A stretch of DNA of 64,000 nt from Myxococcota bacterium. Lineage in GTDB: Bacteria > Myxococcota_A > Polyangia > JAAYKL01. The notes beneath the pieces are model-generated. The model was given only the letters and a program-made list of their open reading frames with translations, was not told the origin of the DNA and did no database searches. The first letter of the stretch is position 1; each line of letters begins with the position of its first letter. Location: positions 1 to 64,000 of the forward strand of contig JANQET010000013.1 of assembly GCA_028278265.1 (NCBI GenBank), read 5' to 3'. The translations under genes were made by a program, and so were the position numbers. Shown here piece by piece: positions 1-9,646 of this stretch.

Positions 1-1280
1 ATAGTTCGACCGAAGGTTAGCGGATGAGTCTGCCCGCCAGGGCATGTAGTCGTCAGCGAGCGTAGATCGAATGAGAAGTCCTTTTTTGTAAACAGCTCCT
101 TGTTCTTCGTGTTGTGTGCTCTCCAGGGTTTACAAATTACTGCCGCCCCTTGCTCTTCAAGTTCGTCAACGGTTGGGCTTCCCATGTATCCTCTGTCAAT
201 ATGAATTTCACCAAAACGAATAGACTGAACAGCAATGTCGCTTTTCAATTTGGGCAGTGCTTCGTGCTCAGGTTGGTTCGCGGGAGTGACCGCGCAGGCG
301 ACAATGGTCTGACTGTCCAAATCTTCTGCGACGTGGCGTTTGTAGCCCCTGATAGTTTTGCTCTTGGACTTACGGCCATGCCGCATCTCACCATCCGCTA
401 CGGAGATGCGCCGGTCCGCAGCAACACCCTTGACGATGCGGGAGCCACCACCCTGGGGATCGGGATCAAGATCCTGCTCCATTAGTTCTCGAAGTGTCTT
501 CAGGAGTTGGTCAAGAGGGGGGTGTTTGGCTTCTTGAGATAGATGCTTATCGATCCAGCGCTCAAGTGACAAAACTTGCCGGGCGATGATATCAACAGCT
601 TCAACTTTTGCGGCAGCGTCACTCCAGTCCCGATCCAGCGCCTTTTTGACGCTGGTCTCTAAGAGCAAAGGGATGCCAGCCTTCTTGCAGACACTCTCAA
701 ACTCGCAATCCAATAGCTCAGCGATGCAGCGCACCACATTACGGGCAGCATGACCAATCAGATTGAGCGTGTCTTCCACACGCCCTGCACCCTCCAGGGG
801 ACTGGAATCGATAGCAATGCGGAGCGTTTTAGGAATCTTTTTCCAATCAAATCTCTTGGTAGAGCGCGCTAGATTGGCGGTGTGCTCCAACAGCTTCTGA
901 TCCATTTCGCTTGCGATGAGTCGCTCTCGAAAATCAAAAAGTGCCCCTTGAGAGAAAGCTGGTTTTGTTTCTCCAAGTCGATCGAGAACCATCTGCCAAC
1001 GCAAATCAACTATCGACAACTCAACAGCTTCTGCATCAGATACCCCAAGATACCCCTGGACAATGAGTGCCATCGCCATCAATGCCGGAGCCACGGGCTC
1101 TTTGCCTGCACCGGTATCGCGGTACATCGATGCGAGTTGCTCCTGAATCTCCTTGGAGAATATCTCGTGCCGGTGCTCACGAAGAAAAACGAAGAGCTTA
1201 CGTTTCTTGCTGCACCTCTTCAGCAAATACTTCTCCTGTTTGCTCGGCTGAATCGAAGGGTTCCATTGTGGGATGTGCAT
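1..1280 (-). mobile_element. IS1182-like DDE transposase, 3' end beyond window edge
   Basis: Minus-strand open frame from ATG at 1280 (MHIPQWNPSIQPSKQEKYLLKRC...VAPALMAMALIVQGYLGVSDAEAVELSIVDLRWQMVLDRLGETKPAFSQGALFDFRERL...VADGEMRHGRKSKSKTIRGYKRHVAEDLDS...IHIDRGYMGSP...TTTCPGGQTHPLTFGRT). Not in the ORF track because it runs off the window. Confidence 0.88.
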
Positions 1281-1400
1281 CGCGACCTCCTTCACCAGAA
1301 ATCGCATTCCACATCATCACACAATTGCTACGGTTGCCATTTTTTGGCGCTAAGTTCATACCTTCCTGATAACAAAAATCAGGTGCATAACTAATCGAAA

Positions 1401-1658
1401 TTATTTGCTGTTCAAACCGGTCGCCGTTCTAGAGGGAGACTGAGCGAAATGACCAATTACGTAGGCTACAATGGCGCACAGCAACAAATTGGAAGAATAG
1501 AACTCCAAACAGTCTTCATTCATTTTCAAAAAAGCCAATATTCCAACCCATCCCGGTAGAAAACGCGCGTACCAATCAAAATGAATATCTGGTATCAGTT
1601 TAAAAATATCACTCATTATTTTTCTCCTTCTAGAATAAATTCGATCTTTTTTTTTCAC
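1401..1658 (-). pseudogene. Truncated small membrane protein (LIPDIHFDWYARFLPGWVGILAF...AYVIGHFAQSPS)
   Basis: 85-aa ORF with hydrophobic segments, ends abruptly near the IS side; likely N-terminal fragment of a longer membrane protein. Confidence 0.45.
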
Positions 1659-1789
1659 CTAACAGACTATTCTACAGTTTTCCCAAAAATCCCAGCTTTG
1701 GATCACGCAGTCAAGACTTTCGTACCAAGTGCTTTCATTTTTCCGTCCTATGTTTCTCACTTGCGACGCGATATTGTGTTTCATGTTCT

Positions 1790-2195
1790 TACGATGAAAC
1801 GGATCGCGAAAGTTTTACACAGAGCCTTTGCTCGCAGCATACAAGATCAGTCTCTCCCTCTGGCTGAGCGCCCGGACTACCTGAATGGCTTCGCTTTTAT
1901 CTCGATTTTTGTCTTGTGTACCAATTCATGCCTCGTGGTCCGGTCAGCCTTTCGCCTTACTTGCGTAAGCTGTCAGAAAAAAGGCAATCTCCAGAGTCAC
2001 AACGACAGGCAACAGCGGCTATCGTTTTGTACTATGAGCTGATGAAACCGTGGCTCGTTTAGTCTCTGCAAGCCGCTACTGGCTGTGCCAAACATCGCCC
2101 TTGGGACGATTGCTATGCTCAGTTACAAGACGATATTGGATTACGCCAGTACTCGCCCAAAAGTGGTTCCTCCCGAGCGCAATGTAAGAAACGCA
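1790..2195 (+). pseudogene. Degenerate tyrosine recombinase (integron-integrase-like) N-terminal remnant
   Basis: Frame from 1886: WLRFYLDFCLVYQFMPRGPVSLSPYLRKLSEKRQSPESQRQATAAIVLYYELMKPWLV* (stop 2060-2062), continuing past the stop as ...DDIGLRQYSPKS; SAM-like core-binding domain pattern broken by frameshift and stop. Confidence 0.6.
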
Positions 2196-2205
2196 ATCCC
2201 CCTGG

Positions 2206-2224
2206 CCCCCTTTTTCAAAGGGGG
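2206..2224. repeat. Perfect inverted repeat CCCCCTTT-TTC-AAAGGGGG
   Basis: 8-bp arms with a 3-nt loop in the sequence context ATCCCCCTGGCCCCCTTTTTCAAAGGGGGAA. Confidence 0.7.
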
Positions 2225-2296
2225 AATATGAGATCCCTACCCGAGCATATTTACCTGACAAGATACCGGTCGGGTGGTTTGTTTGATCACCAGTCC

Positions 2297-3679
2297 TTAG
2301 GCTTGGAACTCTTCGAGTCTGCGATGGAGGTACTTCCCCCTGCCCTTTTGGGCCAGACATGTTTCCCCGTCGATAATCAGCTCTCCCCTGGAGAACACTT
2401 TGTCGATTTTGCCGTTCACTTCGATGCCTTCGTAGGCGGACCAATCGGTAGCCATGTGCAGGGTTTGGGTGTTCATCGTCCATTTTTCGTTGGGGTTGAG
2501 CAACACGATGTCCGCGTCGGCGCCCTTGCTCAGGTTTCCCTTTTTTGGCCATAGCCCGAAGAATTTTGCCGGTGCGGCTGCAATGATCTGCGCCAGTTGG
2601 GGCAGGTTCAACCTCCCTTTAACCACCCCTTCTGAGTAGAGCAGGTTCAGCCTCGGCTCGATCCCCGGTATGCCGTTGGGACAGCGATCGAATCGATCCT
2701 TTCCCAGCAGCTTCGCCTCCCAGGAGTAGGCCGCGTCATCTGAGGTGACCATGGCGATGGTGCCTTTGGCGATGCCCTGCCAGAGTCGTTCCTGGTTGGC
2801 CTGATCTCTCAGCGGCGGTGAGCAGATCCACTTGATGCCGTCCTCTCGCTTGAGCATCTCCTCGGTGAAGAGGAGATAGTGGGTGCAGGTTTCGCAGAAG
2901 ACGTTTGTGCCCTCGTTCTGCGCGGCTCGAATCAGGGCCAATCCCTCGGCCGACGCCAGATGCACGATAAAAACTCTTCCGCCGGTCGCTTTTGCGATGG
3001 CGATGCACCGCTCGACCGCCCGGTTCTCCACTTCAATGGGGCGACTCTTGGCGTGGTAGATCGGCTCGACCCGACCGGCCTCGATCATTTGCGGCACCCG
3101 GTCGGCCAACATCTCGTCATCCTCGGCGTGCACCATCAGCAGTCCGCCCGCTTCGGCCAGGGCTCTTGAAATGCGCCTCAGATCCCGCTCCTCGATCAAC
3201 AGCCCCTCGTCCCGATAGGTCATGTAGCACTTGATCGTCGGGGCCCCTTTTTCCACGACGAGGGGAATCTGCTCGAGGGTCTCGGTATCGGGCCGGGTGA
3301 TCACCGGGTGGATCCCCCAATCGATTAACGTCTCTCCCTCGGCCTCTCGTTCTTTGGTCTCAATCGTGCTCACCAGGGATTCCTTGGCCCCCTGATTGGA
3401 GAAATCGATCACACTGGTCACCCCGCCGAACGCCGCGGCCCGCGTACCGGTGAAATAGTCGTGCACGCTCACGGTGCCCATGAACCGATCGTTGAAATGA
3501 ACGTGGCTGTCCACTGCACCGGGTAAAACGACCATTCCCTCGGCATCGACCACCTCGTCCACGGTCTCGTCCCGGAGGTCCCCGACGGCCTGTATCTGCT
3601 CACCGCGGACTAAAATGTCCGCAGTGGCGACGGACTTCTGGGTAACGACGGTTCCCCGTTTGATCAGCGTTGTTTTCAT
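2297..3679 (-). CDS. Dihydropyrimidinase/hydantoinase/allantoinase-family amidohydrolase
   Basis: 460 aa; GAVDSHVHFND, cyclic amidohydrolase architecture, MVHAEDDEM, VTSDDAAYSW. Confidence 0.85.
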   Translation of the reverse strand: MKTTLIKRGTVVTQKSVATADILVRGEQIQAVGDLRDETVDEVVDAEGMVVLPGAVDSHVHFNDRFMGTVSVHDYFTGTRAAAFGGVTSVIDFSNQGAKESLVSTIETKEREAEGETLIDWGIHPVITRPDTETLEQIPLVVEKGAPTIKCYMTYRDEGLLIEERDLRRISRALAEAGGLLMVHAEDDEMLADRVPQMIEAGRVEPIYHAKSRPIEVENRAVERCIAIAKATGGRVFIVHLASAEGLALIRAAQNEGTNVFCETCTHYLLFTEEMLKREDGIKWICSPPLRDQANQERLWQGIAKGTIAMVTSDDAAYSWEAKLLGKDRFDRCPNGIPGIEPRLNLLYSEGVVKGRLNLPQLAQIIAAAPAKFFGLWPKKGNLSKGADADIVLLNPNEKWTMNTQTLHMATDWSAYEGIEVNGKIDKVFSRGELIIDGETCLAQKGRGKYLHRRLEEFQA

Positions 3680-3704
3680 CTCGGGTCACTGACACGATAC
3701 GCCA

Positions 3705-4883
3705 TCAAAGGGCCTCGAGGGCTGCCTTGATGTCCCCTTTGAGATCGTCGATATCCTCAATGCCGACCGCGTAGCGAATCAACCCTTCATTAATCCCGGC
3801 CGCCCGGCGCTCCTCGTCGGTCAGCTCCACATGACTGGTGGTGCTCGGCGGCCCGACAATGGTCTCCACCTGGCCCAGGTTGGCCGCCAGATAGGCGAAC
3901 TCGAGGCGGGGCAAAAACCGTTTGACCGCGTCGAATCCACCCCGGAGCTCAAAGCTCAGCACCCCGCCGAATCCCCGCATCTGCCGTTTGGCCACCTCGT
4001 GCCCCGGATGACCTGCCAACCCGGGATAGTGCACCCGCGCCACTTGGGGCAGCTCCTCGAGGAAGCGGGCCAGGGCCAGGGCGTTGTGGTTTTGTCTCTC
4101 TATCCGCAACCCGAGGGTCTTGAGGCTGCGCAACAGCAACGAGGCGCTGTGCACATCCAACGCCGCCCCGGTCAGCTCCCGGTAGCGGAAGATCCGTTCG
4201 ATGATCTCCTGTCGGCCGCAGGCCACGCCCCCCAGCGCGTCTCCGTGGCCGCAGAGGTATTTGGTCGCGCTGTGAATCACCACATCCACCCCCAACGCCA
4301 AGGGCAGCTGGTTCAACGGGGTGGCAAAGGTGTTGTCCACCACCACCACGGCCCCCTGGAGATGGGCCAGCTCGGTCAGCCGGGCGATGTCGAGCACCTT
4401 GAGGGTCGGATTGGTCGGCGACTCCAGGTAGAGCAGATCGAGCCCCCTGTCAATCGCGGCTTCAATTGCCGGCTGATCCCCGGTCTCACACACCGCACAC
4501 TCAATCCCGAACCGGGGCAGTATTTGGGTGAAGTGCAGGTAGGTGGCCCCGTATGCATCTTTCACGGTGACCGCCCGTTTGCCCGCATCGAGCAGGGCCA
4601 TCAGCGTCCCGTGGATCGCCGCCATCCCGGTGGCAAAGCTGGTGGCCGCCGCTGCCCCTTCGAGCGCCGCCATCCGCCCCTCGAAACAGTCCAAGGTGGG
4701 GTTGGTATTGCGGCTGTAGATGTGTCCCGGCGCCTGCCCCAGCGCTGCGGCTCGCCACTGCTCCACAGTGTCGTAGGCAAACGCCGAATTCTCGGCGATC
4801 GGCGGCACAATCGCACCGGTACTCGGATCCCGGTTACTCTTGAGGTGAACGGATCGTGTGGATGGTCCTAATTTGCGTGTCAT
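3705..4883 (-). CDS. Cys/Met-metabolism PLP-dependent enzyme (cystathionine gamma-synthase / methionine gamma-lyase family)
   Basis: 392 aa; SATKYLCGHGDALGG PLP-lysine motif, YSRNTNPTLDCFE. Confidence 0.9.
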   Translation of the reverse strand: MTRKLGPSTRSVHLKSNRDPSTGAIVPPIAENSAFAYDTVEQWRAAALGQAPGHIYSRNTNPTLDCFEGRMAALEGAAAATSFATGMAAIHGTLMALLDAGKRAVTVKDAYGATYLHFTQILPRFGIECAVCETGDQPAIEAAIDRGLDLLYLESPTNPTLKVLDIARLTELAHLQGAVVVVDNTFATPLNQLPLALGVDVVIHSATKYLCGHGDALGGVACGRQEIIERIFRYRELTGAALDVHSASLLLRSLKTLGLRIERQNHNALALARFLEELPQVARVHYPGLAGHPGHEVAKRQMRGFGGVLSFELRGGFDAVKRFLPRLEFAYLAANLGQVETIVGPPSTTSHVELTDEERRAAGINEGLIRYAVGIEDIDDLKGDIKAALEAL

Positions 4884-5158
4884 CTCTTTTCCTCGGTTGA
4901 GATGAAGTATTAGAAAACTATCGACCGCGGAACAAGCCCTTTGTCTGCAGTTTATAGAATAAATTTATTTTTACACCATTTATTTAACCAACGGTTTCAC
5001 CGCTCTTCTTTCCACGAATTTAAAAGGACTAAATGGGTTTTAAATCGGCTTTCGGTTTTGACGCCCTATTAAATGAACTTATCTTTTTATAAATAACAAT
5101 TCCTCAAAAATGCGGATGTCAGTGCAATTATGATGATGTCCAACAACGGAGAAGGACC

Positions 5159-6022
5159 ATGGACGAATACCGGGGGATGAGCGACGCCCAGCTCACCAAG
5201 GAGCTCGACGATGCCGTGCGGCAGCGAGCCATGCTGGAGGCGAAATGCCAGGAGCTCGAGCAACGGCTCGACAAAGAACGGGCCATTCGCCGCCGCGCCG
5301 AAGACAAGCTCCGGCGGGTCGGTCAGGAGCTGCGCCAAACCCAAAACGAATTGGAAAAATTCAGTTTCATTATTTTCAACGATCTCAAAGCGCCGGTCCA
5401 ATCGCTCAACCTTCTCGCGGTCAAATTGTTCCAAGAGCACGCTCCGGCGATGGACACCGAAGGCCGATCCTACCTGGACCTGTTTTGTGACCAGGTGGCC
5501 AAACTGCAGGAGCTGGTCGAGGGGTTGATCAAGTACTCCCGGCTCAGCTGGGAAGCCCCCAAAAAAGAGTCGGTGCAGAGCGAGGAAGTGGTCAAAAAGG
5601 TGGTCGACTCGATCCTGCCGGATCCGGCTGTTCCGGTGATCGTCGAATCCCCCCTGCCCCCGGTTGAGTGCGACAAGGAGATGCTCGAGCAACAGCTGCT
5701 CAACCTGATCAACAGCGCCTTGAAGCACGCGGGTCAGTCCGAGGGGGAGATCAAGGTGTCGTGCACCGATATCGGCGAATACTGGGAGTTCTGCGTACAG
5801 GACAGCGGCAAGGGGTTCGACAAAGCGCGGTTGGGGCGGGCCTTTGAAATGATCCCCTCCCTGGAAACCCAGAACCAACCGGAATCCACCGATGTGGAAC
5901 TGTACCTGGTCAAGCGAATCACCGAACGGCAAGGGGGCTCGGTCCGGGCCGAATCGATCATGGGCCAGGGCACCTCGTTCTACTTCTCGGTCCCCAAACA
6001 GGGGTCCCCGATCGTCAGCTAG
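5159..6022 (+). CDS. Histidine-kinase-like protein with degenerate catalytic motifs (candidate pseudokinase)
   Basis: Coiled coil, HisKA-like FSFIIFNDLKAPVQSLNLL, HATPase-like NLINSALKH, DSGKGF, VKRITERQGGSVRAES; phosphoacceptor His absent. Confidence 0.8.
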   Translation: MDEYRGMSDAQLTKELDDAVRQRAMLEAKCQELEQRLDKERAIRRRAEDKLRRVGQELRQTQNELEKFSFIIFNDLKAPVQSLNLLAVKLFQEHAPAMDTEGRSYLDLFCDQVAKLQELVEGLIKYSRLSWEAPKKESVQSEEVVKKVVDSILPDPAVPVIVESPLPPVECDKEMLEQQLLNLINSALKHAGQSEGEIKVSCTDIGEYWEFCVQDSGKGFDKARLGRAFEMIPSLETQNQPESTDVELYLVKRITERQGGSVRAESIMGQGTSFYFSVPKQGSPIVS

Positions 6023-6148
6023 CGCCGCTTCGAGCCCAAATTCTCGGCCCACATGCTTTTTGTCATTGCCCGGCCGGTTTAGACTATTTCATGGTAATTC
6101 ATCGCGGTACTGAACGCGCGTGGCGAACGGCGCGCGAAAGGAGAATCC

Positions 6149-6694
6149 ATGGGACGCACCATCAAGCCGGCCACCCTGGGCATGCGCATCCAGCGTCTGC
6201 GAAAGAACAAGGAGTTGAGCCTCGAGTTTCTTTCCAATGAGACCGGACGCACGGTTGAGTTTTTAGAAAAAATCGAAAAAGACGAAATTATCCCGCCGGT
6301 CGCCATGCTGCTCAAGCTCAGTCGCGCCCTGGAAGTGGACTCGGCCGAGCTGCTGCAGAACGACGCCAAGGCAGCCGAGCGCCGAACCGAAGCGGTGCGC
6401 CGGCGCACGGATCACTACGCCTACCAGTTGCTGACCAAGGAGAGCGGTCACAAGCACCTGAAGGGTTTTCTGGTGACCATCGACCCCAGCCGGGACTTGG
6501 AGAAAGCGGTCTACCAACACGATGGAGAAGAGCTGATCTACGTGCTGGGCGGCAGCGTCGAGGTGACGGTCGGCGAGAACCTCAACCGGTTGGAACAGGG
6601 CCAGTGCCTGCATTTCAATTCAAACCTGCTGCACAAACTGACGAACACGGGCGACGCGCCTTGTGAACTACTGGTCGTGCTCTACACCCCCTAG
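6149..6694 (+). CDS. XRE-family HTH regulator with C-terminal cupin domain
   Basis: N-terminal HTH MRIQRLRKNKELSLEFLSNETGRTVEFLEKIEK; C-terminal cupin EELIYVLGGSVEVTVGENLNRLEQGQCLHFNSNLLHKLTN. Confidence 0.85.
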   Translation: MGRTIKPATLGMRIQRLRKNKELSLEFLSNETGRTVEFLEKIEKDEIIPPVAMLLKLSRALEVDSAELLQNDAKAAERRTEAVRRRTDHYAYQLLTKESGHKHLKGFLVTIDPSRDLEKAVYQHDGEELIYVLGGSVEVTVGENLNRLEQGQCLHFNSNLLHKLTNTGDAPCELLVVLYTP

Positions 6695-6710
6695 AAGCGA
6701 GGACAAGCCG

Positions 6711-7865
6711 ATGGCCGTGATACTCAACGAAGAGCGACTGATGATTCAGACGATGGTGCGCAAATTCGCCCGCGACGTGCTGATTCCCACGGCGTCCGAG
6801 CGGGACAGGAGTTGCGAATACCCCCGCGCCAATCTCGAGCAGATGGCCGAGCTGGGTCTGCTGGGCATGATGGTGCCCGAATCGTACGGGGGCGCCGGGG
6901 TGGATGCAGTCAGCCACGCGGTGGCCCTGAGCGAAATCGCCTACGGCTGCGCCTCGACCGCGGTGGTGATGAGCGTGCACAACTCCATCTGTTGCGAGTC
7001 GCTGCTCAAGTTCGGCAGCGAGGAGCAAAAGCAGCGCTGGTTTCCCCCCATGTGCAGCGGTGAGTGTATCGGCGCCTTCGGTCTGACCGAGCCCCACGCG
7101 GGCAGCGACCCGGTGGCCCAGAAGACCACCGCTGTGCTCGACGGGGATCACTGGATCTTGAATGGCACCAAACAGTTCATCACCTCGGGGCAACACGCCG
7201 GGGTGATCATCGTCACCGCGGTCACCGACAAAGCCAAACGCCACCGGGGCATCAGCGCCTTTCTCGTCCCCCAGGGGGCGCCGGGGCTGACCATCGGTCC
7301 CAAAGAGGACAAGATGGGTCTGCGCGCCTCGGACACGGTGTCGCTGATTTTCGAGGAGTGCCGCATCCCCAAGGAGAGTATGCTGGGCAAGCCCGGGGAG
7401 GGCTTCCGGTTGGCCATGACCGCGCTGGACAGCGGCCGAATCGGGATCGCCGCCCAGTCCGTCGGGGTGGCCCAGGCCTGTCTCGACGAAGCGCTCGAAT
7501 ATACCAACGCCCGGGAGCAGTTCGGCCGCCCGGTCAGTGATTTTCAGGGGATCCGCTGGTACCTGGCCGAGATGGCGACCAAGATTGAAGCGGCGCGCCT
7601 GCTCTGCTTCAACGCCGCCCTGCTCAAAGACGAAGGCAAGCGCTACACCATCGAAGCGTCGATGGCCAAGATGTTCGCCAGTGAGATGGTCAACCAAGTG
7701 GCCGACAAGGCGCTGCAGATGCACGGGGGCTACGGATACTGCAAGGAGTACCCGATTGAACGTCACTACCGGGACGCAAGGGTTTTTAGTATCTACGAGG
7801 GGACCAACGAAATCCAGCGCATCGTGATCAGCAACGGCCTGCTCGGCCCCACCTCCAAACCCTAG
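6711..7865 (+). CDS. Acyl-CoA dehydrogenase
   Basis: ATG 6711 (MAVILNEERLM); GAFGLTEPHAGSDP, MHGGYGYCKEYPIERHYRDARVFSIYEGTNEIQR. Confidence 0.95.
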   Translation: MAVILNEERLMIQTMVRKFARDVLIPTASERDRSCEYPRANLEQMAELGLLGMMVPESYGGAGVDAVSHAVALSEIAYGCASTAVVMSVHNSICCESLLKFGSEEQKQRWFPPMCSGECIGAFGLTEPHAGSDPVAQKTTAVLDGDHWILNGTKQFITSGQHAGVIIVTAVTDKAKRHRGISAFLVPQGAPGLTIGPKEDKMGLRASDTVSLIFEECRIPKESMLGKPGEGFRLAMTALDSGRIGIAAQSVGVAQACLDEALEYTNAREQFGRPVSDFQGIRWYLAEMATKIEAARLLCFNAALLKDEGKRYTIEASMAKMFASEMVNQVADKALQMHGGYGYCKEYPIERHYRDARVFSIYEGTNEIQRIVISNGLLGPTSKP

Positions 7866-7876
7866 GCACCAATCCC

Positions 7877-8194
7877 ATGGAGCGCCGATCCAGCAGCACG
7901 TACGAACGCATCTACGCCATCGTCCGCGCGATTCCCCAGGGTTCCGTTTCGACGTACGGCGCGATCGCCCAAAAGGTCGGCTTACCTCACGGTGCCCGTC
8001 AGGTGGGCTATGCCATGCGGGCCGCGCCCGACGACATCCCCTGGCAACGGGTGGTGGGGCTTTCACGGCGCGGGTTCGCGCGGATATCCATCGGTGATCC
8101 GATGATCGCCGAGGTGCAACAGCAGATCTTGGAATCCGAAGGGGTCACCTTCACCGACAAGAATGAGATCGATTTGGCGCAATACGGGTGGTAG
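7877..8194 (+). CDS. Alkyltransferase-like (ATL) DNA repair protein
   Basis: MGMT C-terminal-like fold; PWQRVV in place of the PCHRVV active site. Confidence 0.85.
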   Translation: MERRSSSTYERIYAIVRAIPQGSVSTYGAIAQKVGLPHGARQVGYAMRAAPDDIPWQRVVGLSRRGFARISIGDPMIAEVQQQILESEGVTFTDKNEIDLAQYGW

Positions 8195-8210
8195 CCCGTA
8201 CCCCGCTGGA

Positions 8211-8810
8211 TTATCGGATGTGAGATGTTTTTTCGGGAATGTGGCAGGCCGTGCACCAGTCCTCCCGTTCGAAATCTTCGGCCGGGAGGTGTCCGGACGG
8301 TCCCAATTCATCCGAGTGGCAAGCGCAATTTTCAGGACTGTCGTGCTGTGGGATATCCGGATGGGGAATCGCGCCGTTGTTGCCGTGACACCAGGAGCAC
8401 CCCGGGGGAACCATCCCATCGGTATGGGCCGGTGGATTTGCGGAGTGACACTCGTTGAAACAGCCCGGCTTCTTCCACCCTTCGTGGGTTTCGTCCAGGA
8501 TGGGCTCCTCATCGGAGTCGTTGTCCGTGTCCGAATCCGAATCGCTGTCGCTGTCACTATCCGAATCACTGTCGCTGTCGCTATCGGAATCGCTGTCGCT
8601 GTCACTGTCGCCGTCGCTGTCCCCGTCACCATCCCCGTCACCATCCCCATCGCCATCCCCATCCGAGTCACCGTCTGAGTCGCTGTCGGCATCACCGCCC
8701 GAGCTGTTGTCGTCGTCATCGTCGGTGTCGCTCGGACTGGTGCAGGCGTTGACGAACGCGCCGCAGGTGAGCAGAACAATTATTTGAAGTAGGCACATAA
8801 ATCGCATCAT
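8211..8810 (-). CDS. Lipoprotein with Asp/Ser/Gly repeat stalk and CxxCH-type heme-binding-like C-terminal domain
   Basis: Start probably MMRFMCLL (track start 8837); lipobox AFVNAC; long (SD/GD)n; CFNECH, CSWCH, CTACH motifs. Confidence 0.75.
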   Translation of the reverse strand: MMRFMCLLQIIVLLTCGAFVNACTSPSDTDDDDDNSSGGDADSDSDGDSDGDGDGDGDGDGDGDSDGDSDSDSDSDSDSDSDSDSDSDSDSDSDTDNDSDEEPILDETHEGWKKPGCFNECHSANPPAHTDGMVPPGCSWCHGNNGAIPHPDIPQHDSPENCACHSDELGPSGHLPAEDFEREDWCTACHIPEKTSHIR

Positions 8811-9358
8811 GTTTGTCCTTTCAGCAGCGATAATCATAGACGATCACCTCATCAATTCAAAATCGCAATCCTCATGCCAAAGAGGTTGAGTTGAAAACGC
8901 AGGGGTTCTCTTGGTGTTCTTTATACAGAACTAACGGGATTGACGAACCTTCGAAGTTGCAACGATTTATCGTGATTAGAAACACTATTTTTCGTTGATC
9001 GCCGAGACCGGCTTCAACGCAATTTCCAGCGCCGACACCAGCCCGGCAGACAACGGCAATACCGGCAACCTCTTTGTGTAGGATTACGATCTCGGCGTCT
9101 GCGCCGGTGCCGTTATCACCGAACAGCGCCCTCCACCCAAACCACAGCGGTTTACTTTTACCGCCGATTGGCGTATTGTGCAGTCTATTCGAAGCTGTTG
9201 ATGTTCCTCACGTCACAGGTGACCGACCAACGGCATTGCGGCAGGTGGACATTCGACAGTGGTTCTTCTCAGTACGGCGCTGTTGTCCATACCGAGAGTC
9301 TACTATTTAACTTCGGTATCCCCCTGTCGGAGGAGGTATCGAAAAGGAGTCAGTTGAG

Positions 9359-9595
9359 ATGAAGAAAGTTGTTATGTTGTTTGCTGTTGCCGTGTTTTCG
9401 ATGACGTTCGCATTTGTCGCATGTGATGACGATGAAACGTGCAATCAGGACGATACGGAGAAATGCGCTGAGGAATACGTGGATTGTCTTAGCGAAGCGG
9501 GATCCGACACCGACGCGATGGAGAAATGCGTCTCTGATCTGTGCGACTGCTACGAAGACGGCGGGTGCGAGATTCCCGACGAACACGAGTGCTAG
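9359..9595 (+). CDS. Small Cys-rich predicted lipoprotein
   Basis: 78 aa; signal peptide then FVACDDDETC, Cys-rich mature region; GGAGG-like RBS region upstream. Confidence 0.6.
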   Translation: MKKVVMLFAVAVFSMTFAFVACDDDETCNQDDTEKCAEEYVDCLSEAGSDTDAMEKCVSDLCDCYEDGGCEIPDEHEC

Positions 9596-9646
9596 CCCGT
9601 TTTTGAATTCCTACTTCTAATTCCTACATAGTTGAGAGTTATCGGA

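Noticed and set aside
6615-8066. 483-aa minus-strand ORF opposite acyl-CoA dehydrogenase
   Set aside because: Antisense shadow of a clear conserved gene.
8455-8787. Plus-strand SLSLSESLS repeat ORF (110 aa)
   Set aside because: Reverse reading of the SD-repeat of the minus-strand lipoprotein, no independent support.
9000-9350. Possible decayed gene between 9000 and 9350 (…FNAISSADTSPADNGNTGNLFV*…)
   Set aside because: Fragment resembles a repeat-type surface protein but too short and broken to support a call.
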